Shown: one piece after another, positions 1 to 3,643 of the stretch
Layout of the letters: each line of letters starts with the position of its first letter
Position numbering within the stretch: position 1 is the first letter of the stretch
Source of the DNA: an uncultured Eubacteriales bacterium
GTDB taxonomy: Bacteria; Bacillota; Clostridia; Oscillospirales; Oscillospiraceae
Length of the DNA: 6,304 nt
Assembly (NCBI GenBank): GCA_900550615.1
Contig: URSX01000095.1
Span: 1-6,304, forward strand
Direction: 5' to 3'
The notes under the pieces: generated by a model
The model's input: only the letters and a program-made list of their open reading frames with translations
Databases searched by the model: none
What the model was told of the DNA's origin: nothing
Position numbers and translations under genes: made by a program

Positions 1-1434
1 CTCGTCCTCGAAGACGAAGTGGGCGCTGCCGATGAGCACCTTTTCCTCTTCCACCATGCTGGAGATCCCGTGGGCCACCACATACTGCACCCGGGAGTGG
101 TACTCCTCGTGGGACAGGCCCCGTTTTTTGGCCTCCTCCACCACGGCGTTGGCCATGGAATGGGGATAATGCTCCTCCAGACAGGCGGCCAGGCGCAGCA
201 TTTCCGTCTCCTGATGCCCGCCAAAGGGCACAATCTGCGCCACGGTAGGGGTGGCATAGGTCAGAGTGCCGGTCTTGTCAAAGACAATGGTGTCCGCCCT
301 GGCCACCGCCTCCAGGAAGCGGCCGCCCTTGACGGAGATCCGGTGGCCGCTGCACTCCCGCATGGCCGACAGCACCGCAATGGGCATGGCCAGCTTCAGT
401 GCGCAGGAGAAGTCCACCATCAGCACCGCCAGGGTCTTGGTGATGTTCCGGGTAAGCAGATACGTCAGCGCCGTGCCGCCCAGGGTGTAAGGTACCAGGC
501 GGTCTGCCAGGTGAGACGCCTTATCCTCGGCCGTGGATTTCAGCTTCTCCGACTCCTCGATCATGCGGACCACCCGGTCATACCGACCACCGCCGGAGAC
601 CTTGTCCACGCAGATCACGCACTCGCCCTCTTCGGCTACAGTGCCGGCATAGGCATAGCTGCCGGGCCCCTTGGCAACGGGCATGGATTCGCCGGTCATG
701 GACGACTGGTTCACCATGGCCTCGCCGGAGACTACCTTGCCGTCCAGCGGGATCATGCCGCCGGTCCGTACCACCACACGGTCACCCTCCCGGACATCGG
801 ACACCGGGGTAAGCACCTCGGTGCCGTCCACCTGCAGCCAGACCTTGTCCACCTGCAGGCTCATGACCCCGGCCAGATCGGCCACGGACTTTTTGTGGGT
901 CCACTCCTCCAATATTTCGCCCAGCTGCAGCATGAACATCACAGAGCCGGCCGTGGAGAAATCACCCCGGATCAGGGACACGGTGACGGCGGTGGCATCC
1001 AGCACTGCCACGGACAGCTTCCTCTGCCACAGGGCCTTCAGCCCCTCCCGGATATACTTCACCGAGCGCACTACGGCCAGAACCGTGGTGACGGGGACAG
1101 GGAGAAACAGCTTGGAGATGCACCGGCGCATGACGATCATGCCCAGCTTATCCTCAAACTCCCGGTTCAGCGCCCGGGAGGTATGCTCCGGCACCAGATC
1201 CATGGACTCGGCCCCGGAGAAGGAAAACGCCGCCAGAGCAGCGATCACCGGGCGGCGGGGCCCGGTATAGTGCACCACGGCATCCTGGGTCCGGTCATAG
1301 ACCTTGACCTCCTTGACACCGGGCACAGCGCGCAGATAGTATTCCAGTACATCCGCCTGGTGCAGCGTCATATGGGCGCAGTGCATATGTACCCGCAGCC
1401 GCCCGGGGGATTCGTGGAGAATGGTACACCTCAT
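1..1434 (-). CDS. Heavy-metal translocating P-type ATPase (P1B, HMA_2 N-terminal domain), 3' end cut by window edge
   Basis: This is the first 478 residues of a membrane cation pump, probably a transition-metal exporter; the family is usually about 700 residues, so the rest of the ATP-binding/phosphorylation domain and the last membrane helices lie outside the window. Residues 1-58 resemble an HMA_2 domain (LHESPGRLRV near the start) with no CxxC. Hydrophobic segments lie near 105-125, 140-156 and 160-177, followed by the actuator motif TGES (247-250), a membrane pair near 315-360, the phosphorylated Asp in DKTGTLT (386-392), and a nucleotide-domain His (425). Where copper pumps carry CPC followed by ALGLATP, this protein has FSC (342-344) followed by ALKLAMP, and the HP dipeptide reads His-Ser (425-426). 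The ATG at 1434 is chosen because an in-frame TGA lies three codons upstream. It starts 2 bp after the small upstream gene, with only a weak AAGG 10 nt ahead, suggesting translational coupling. The metal is not determined; mycobacterial CtpC-like Mn/Zn pumps are a possible comparison (inference). P-type ATPase identity is certain, metal specificity is not. Confidence 0.95.
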   Translation of the reverse strand, partial: MRCTILHESPGRLRVHMHCAHMTLHQADVLEYYLRAVPGVKEVKVYDRTQDAVVHYTGPRRPVIAALAAFSFSGAESMDLVPEHTSRALNREFEDKLGMIVMRRCISKLFLPVPVTTVLAVVRSVKYIREGLKALWQRKLSVAVLDATAVTVSLIRGDFSTAGSVMFMLQLGEILEEWTHKKSVADLAGVMSLQVDKVWLQVDGTEVLTPVSDVREGDRVVVRTGGMIPLDGKVVSGEAMVNQSSMTGESMPVAKGPGSYAYAGTVAEEGECVICVDKVSGGGRYDRVVRMIEESEKLKSTAEDKASHLADRLVPYTLGGTALTYLLTRNITKTLAVLMVDFSCALKLAMPIAVLSAMRECSGHRISVKGGRFLEAVARADTIVFDKTGTLTYATPTVAQIVPFGGHQETEMLRLAACLEEHYPHSMANAVVEEAKKRGLSHEEYHSRVQYVVAHGISSMVEEEKVLIGSAHFVFEDE

Positions 1435-1436
1435 GG

Positions 1437-1706
1437 TTACTCAGCCTTGGCCTCCTCGGCGGAAGCATCCTCTACCACGGCATCGGCTGCCTCCTGATCC
1501 CGGCGCTGGTTGATGGCCTTAGCCTCAGCGTAGACATCCTCCGCATTCTCGCGGACAGTGGTGACAGACTTCATCACGCAGTCCTTGGCCCGCAGCGCGG
1601 CGGCCGTGGTGTGGGAATATACCGTCTTGGCATCCTTGCTGCCCAGGATCTTGAGACCGGCGGTGCCGAAGAGCACACCAGCGGCAAACATAGCAATTTT
1701 TTTCAT
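1437..1706 (-). CDS. Small membrane-anchored protein, DUF6110-like, partner of the metal ATPase
   Basis: This is an 89-residue protein of unknown function. Residues 2-21 form one hydrophobic segment with small-residue (GVLFGTAG) packing and a Lys-Lys N-terminus, so it is probably a single-pass membrane protein or has an uncleaved signal anchor. The middle (24-70: SKDAKTVYSHTTAAALRAKD onward) is amphipathic helix, and the last 20 residues are rich in Ala, Glu and Asp. It has one Cys (43) and one His (32), so it is not an obvious Cys-rich metal chaperone. From memory it resembles the DUF6110 family, which I associate with HMA_2-type P-type ATPases in Clostridia; this should be confirmed. The start at 1706 is fixed by a strong AGGAGG site with a 9-nt spacer. 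The stop lies 2 bp before the ATPase start, so the two are almost certainly one operon. A role as ATPase regulator, small subunit or metal-handling partner is inferred from context only. Confidence 0.88.
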   Translation of the reverse strand: MKKIAMFAAGVLFGTAGLKILGSKDAKTVYSHTTAAALRAKDCVMKSVTTVRENAEDVYAEAKAINQRRDQEAADAVVEDASAEEAKAE

Positions 1707-1715
1707 CTGAATATA

Positions 1716-1721
1716 CCTCCT
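1716..1721 (-). promoter_or_regulatory. Ribosome binding site of the small DUF6110-like gene
   Basis: A perfect AGGAGG on the minus strand lies 9 nt before the ATG at 1706. It is the only strong Shine-Dalgarno site correctly placed for the operon and fixes the start of the 89-residue protein. The downstream ATPase gene has no comparable site at its own start (an AGGAGG at 1451-1456 is 16 nt away, inside the small gene), so ATPase translation probably depends on ribosomes arriving from here. Confidence 0.85.
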
Positions 1722-1735
1722 ATTTGAATAATTCT

Positions 1736-1770
1736 CGGTAAGTTCTATCTAACTAACCGCTTACTGTAAG
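1736..1770 (-). promoter_or_regulatory. Candidate operator: two dyads at the promoter of the metal-ATPase operon
   Basis: Two inverted repeats sit side by side. CTTACTGTAAG (1760-1770) is a perfect 11-bp palindrome with a one-base centre and overlaps the proposed -10 box. Immediately downstream, CGGTAAG (1736-1742) and CTAACCG (1753-1759) form 7-bp arms with one mismatch around a 10-bp centre. On the minus strand the second element contains TTAGTTAGATAG, with TTAG-type runs reminiscent of DtxR/IdeR/MntR-family metal-regulator sites, but it is not a clean match to their consensus. The position at and just after the likely transcription start suggests repression. That the regulator senses a metal is inferred from the ATPase downstream. 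Confidence 0.4.
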
Positions 1771-1796
1771 ATAACACAGCAGCGGTAAAATTGCAA
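1768..1796 (-). promoter_or_regulatory. Candidate sigma-A promoter of the small protein-ATPase operon
   Basis: On the minus strand, TTGCAA (1791-1796) and TATCTT (1768-1773) are separated by exactly 17 bp. Each matches 4 of 6 consensus bases, and the -10 box is preceded by TGT, giving an extended -10 (TGn) element that can compensate for weak boxes. Transcription would start near 1761, leaving a leader of about 55 nt before the ATG at 1706. The -10 box is overlapped by one dyad and followed by another, as expected for a repressed promoter. Assigned by pattern only. Confidence 0.5.
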
Positions 1797-1920
1797 TGGT
1801 TTCCGGCGAGAAAAATGCCAAAAATTCACTCCCGAATCCCCCTGTACTTCCTCTAATTTGGCGAGAAGCAACCTCTCACCGGGTCACGGTGTCCGGCCTG
1901 CGGCACTGTGCTAAACGCAA

Positions 1921-1961
1921 AAGACGGCATGTCCCGTTTTCATTCCGGGACATGCCGTTTT
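1921..1961 (-). terminator. Rho-independent terminator after the MATE gene
   Basis: A perfect 13-bp GC-rich stem (1924-1936 with 1946-1958, core CGGCATGTCCCG) with a 9-nt loop is extended to about 16 bp by flanking A-T and G-T pairs. It begins a few bases after the MATE stop codon at 1964-1966. On the minus strand the stem is followed by CTTTTG, a short U tract. The plus-strand side also ends in TTTTATTT, so it could stop transcription from either direction. It separates the MATE gene from the downstream metal-ATPase operon. Confidence 0.85.
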
Positions 1962-1963
1962 AT

Positions 1964-3352
1964 TTACGCAGGAATTTCACAGGGGACGATATTAGGGCGA
2001 ATCCGTTTGCGATACAATCTGCACCAGCAAATCAGCAGCACCGTAAACAGCACCATCCACGAGGCCGGATAGGACATATACACCCAGGTCACGGGCATGG
2101 TGTCCGTGTTGATGGCGGCGATCCAGGCCAGGCGGAACGCGCAGGTACACAGCAGGTTGACAATCACCGGGAGCACCGGGCTGCCGCAGCCGCGGATGGC
2201 GCCGGTGAGCACATCCGCCATACCGAAGATCACATAGGGGGCGACCACCATCCGCAGGCGCACAACACCCACCGCCAGCACATCCGGATCCTGATTGTAT
2301 ATCCGCAGCAGCGGCTCGCTCCAGATACAGGCAACGGCGCTGAGGAGCGCTCCGGTGACCACGGTGCACAGAAAGCACTTCTTCAGGATCTCTTTCACGC
2401 GCCCGTATTTCCCCGCGCCTATATTCTGGCTCAGGAAGGTCTGGGCCGACTGATGGAAAGTATTCATGGCCACGTAGATAAAGCCGTCGATACTGCCGGC
2501 GGCGCTGCAGCCGGCCACCACGATGCTGCCGTAGGCATTGATGGCACCCTGGATGACCACATTGGCCAGGCTGAACAGGCAGCTCTGGATGCCGGCGGGT
2601 ATGCCCACCTTCGCCATCAGGGCAAGGCTGCGGCGGTCGACCCGCAGCTCACGCCAGGAAAAATGAAGACAGTCCTGGGCACGCATCAGACACAGCAGCA
2701 CCAGCGCGGCGCTGAGCACCTCGCTGATGACCGTGGCCAGGGCCACGCCCGCTACGTCCATCTGAAACACGATGACGAACAGCAGATTCAGCGCCACATT
2801 CATCACCCCGCTGACAGTGAGGAAGATCAGCGGCCGCTGGGTATCCCCCTGGGCGCGCAGAGCGGCGGCGCCGTAGTTATATAGCATGATGGCCGGCGTC
2901 CCCGCAAAGTAGATATACAGGTAGATCCGGGCCAGGTCAATGGTATCCTCCGGCGTGGATACTGCGCGCAGGATCCAGTCTGCCCCGGCGCAGCCAATGC
3001 CGCCCAGTACAACACCGCCCACAATAGCCACCGCCACCGCCGTGTGGATGGCGGCGGAGATTTCCCGCTCCTTGTCTCCCTCGCCGATATAGCGGGCAAT
3101 CACTATGTTCACGCCTACGGCTATGCCGATGAGCAGATTCACCACCAGGTTGACGATGGCCGTGGTGCCGCCCACGGCGGCAAGGCTGGCATAGCTTGCG
3201 TAGCGGCCCAGCACCACCACATCCGCAGCGTTAAAAAGCAGCTGCAGCACACTGGATGCCATCAGCGGCAGGCTGAACAGCAGCAGCTTTTTCAGCAGCG
3301 GCCCTGTGAGCATGTCAATAGAGCCGCCCAATTTAAATTTTGTTCTTTCCAT
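1964..3352 (-). CDS. MATE-family multidrug/metabolite efflux transporter
   Basis: This 462-residue integral membrane protein of the MATE family (MOP superfamily) would export small, often cationic or drug-like compounds in exchange for Na+ or H+; the real substrate cannot be read from sequence. The length is typical for the family. About 12 hydrophobic segments fall in two homologous halves, near 22-42, 55-80, 98-120, 138-155, 163-184 and 190-212, then 240-262, 277-300, 327-345, 357-377, 388-412 and 420-443. The first half carries the family pattern SLPLMASSVLQLLFNAADVV (27-46), and the second half repeats it as VGIPAGIQSCLFSLANVV from about residue 249. QNIGAG (about 309-314) is also typical. 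The C-terminus is short and basic (LYRKRIRP). The ATG at 3352 is supported by GGAGGG with a 6-nt spacer; Met14 is a weaker alternative. The gene has its own promoter upstream and terminator downstream, so it is probably monocistronic. No regulator lies beside it in this window. Confidence 0.96.
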   Translation of the reverse strand: MERTKFKLGGSIDMLTGPLLKKLLLFSLPLMASSVLQLLFNAADVVVLGRYASYASLAAVGGTTAIVNLVVNLLIGIAVGVNIVIARYIGEGDKEREISAAIHTAVAVAIVGGVVLGGIGCAGADWILRAVSTPEDTIDLARIYLYIYFAGTPAIMLYNYGAAALRAQGDTQRPLIFLTVSGVMNVALNLLFVIVFQMDVAGVALATVISEVLSAALVLLCLMRAQDCLHFSWRELRVDRRSLALMAKVGIPAGIQSCLFSLANVVIQGAINAYGSIVVAGCSAAGSIDGFIYVAMNTFHQSAQTFLSQNIGAGKYGRVKEILKKCFLCTVVTGALLSAVACIWSEPLLRIYNQDPDVLAVGVVRLRMVVAPYVIFGMADVLTGAIRGCGSPVLPVIVNLLCTCAFRLAWIAAINTDTMPVTWVYMSYPASWMVLFTVLLICWCRLYRKRIRPNIVPCEIPA

Positions 3353-3358
3353 AATACA

Positions 3359-3364
3359 CCCTCC
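3359..3364 (-). promoter_or_regulatory. Ribosome binding site of the MATE gene
   Basis: GGAGGG on the minus strand lies 6 nt before the ATG at 3352. It favours that start over the internal Met14. Confidence 0.8.
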
Positions 3365-3419
3365 GCTGTCACGCGGACTGCCGCTCTATTGCTGGAAATT
3401 TCTCTTTTTTCGTCCGTCA

Positions 3420-3448
3420 CAGCGCCGGGAGAAAAATAATGGGCGCTG
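3420..3448 (-). promoter_or_regulatory. Leader hairpin upstream of the MATE gene
   Basis: CAGCGCC and GGCGCTG arms (3420-3426 and 3442-3448) form a perfect 7-bp GC-rich stem around a 15-nt A/T-rich loop. If transcription starts near 3457 from the promoter described here, this hairpin lies at the very 5' end of a leader of about 105 nt. It is not followed by a U tract on the minus strand (the next bases are purine-rich), so it is not a terminator or classical attenuator. It may stabilise the mRNA or be incidental. Confidence 0.35.
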
Positions 3449-3463
3449 TTTCGGCTTCTCCTT

Positions 3464-3493
3464 ATTATAAAAAGATATTGTGAAAAATCTCAA
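3464..3493 (-). promoter_or_regulatory. Strong sigma-A promoter of the MATE gene
   Basis: On the minus strand, TTGAGA (3488-3493, 5 of 6 consensus) and TATAAT (3464-3469, perfect) are 18 bp apart, in an A/T-rich stretch that contrasts with the GC-rich genes around it. The expected start is near 3457, about 105 nt before the MATE ATG. The sequence upstream of the -35 box is A/T-rich and could act as an UP element. Confidence 0.75.
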
Positions 3494-3513
3494 GTAAAAA
3501 TGTTCTGTGAAAA
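3479..3513. repeat. Direct repeat TGTGAAAA flanking the MATE -35 box
   Basis: TGTGAAAA occurs at 3479-3486 and again at 3506-3513, 27 bp apart. One copy lies in the spacer between -10 and -35 and the other just upstream of the -35 box. The placement is suggestive of a regulator site, but the repeat is A-rich and short and may be chance. Confidence 0.35.
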
Positions 3514-3596
3514 TTTACAAAGTTGCGCGTAAAACCAAGGCCATTTTGATGCAATTTTTTCTTACTTCTTTTTATAGACTGATAAATCATCGATGA

Positions 3597-3630
3597 GCGG
3601 ACGGCAAGCCCTTTGGAGCTTGCCGTCCGC
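3597..3630 (-). terminator. Terminator-like hairpin after the surface protein gene
   Basis: A perfect 13-bp stem (GCGGACGGCAAGC, 3597-3609, with 3618-3630) with an 8-nt loop lies 13 nt after the stop codon of the surface protein gene. On the minus strand it is followed by TCATCGATGATTTATC rather than a U run, so it is either a weak intrinsic terminator or a 3'-end stabilising hairpin. A 10-bp palindrome, TCATCGATGA (3587-3596), abuts it. It separates the surface protein from the MATE promoter. Confidence 0.65.
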
Positions 3631-3643
3631 GGCACATGATCTC

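Noticed and set aside
671..1270. Plus-strand frame of 199 codons rich in Ser, Thr and Arg
   Set aside because: Second antisense shadow of the same ATPase gene; no recognisable domain and no ribosome site.
19..1497. Long plus-strand open frame (492 codons) rich in His, Gly and Gln
   Set aside because: It lies antisense to the P-type ATPase, whose motifs (TGES, DKTGTLT) are unmistakable; composition is that of a reverse-complement shadow in GC-rich DNA and there is no ribosome site.
1797..1920. Possible riboswitch or small RNA between the MATE terminator and the ATPase promoter
   Set aside because: Only weak stems are visible (for example CACCG/CGGTG at 1877-1891, and a GAGA/TCTC pair); no known riboswitch core, and it lies upstream of the proposed transcription start.
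1796..2884. Plus-strand frame of 362 codons
   Set aside because: It runs through the terminator hairpin and antisense to the MATE gene; His/Gln/Arg-rich low-complexity product without homology that I can recognise.
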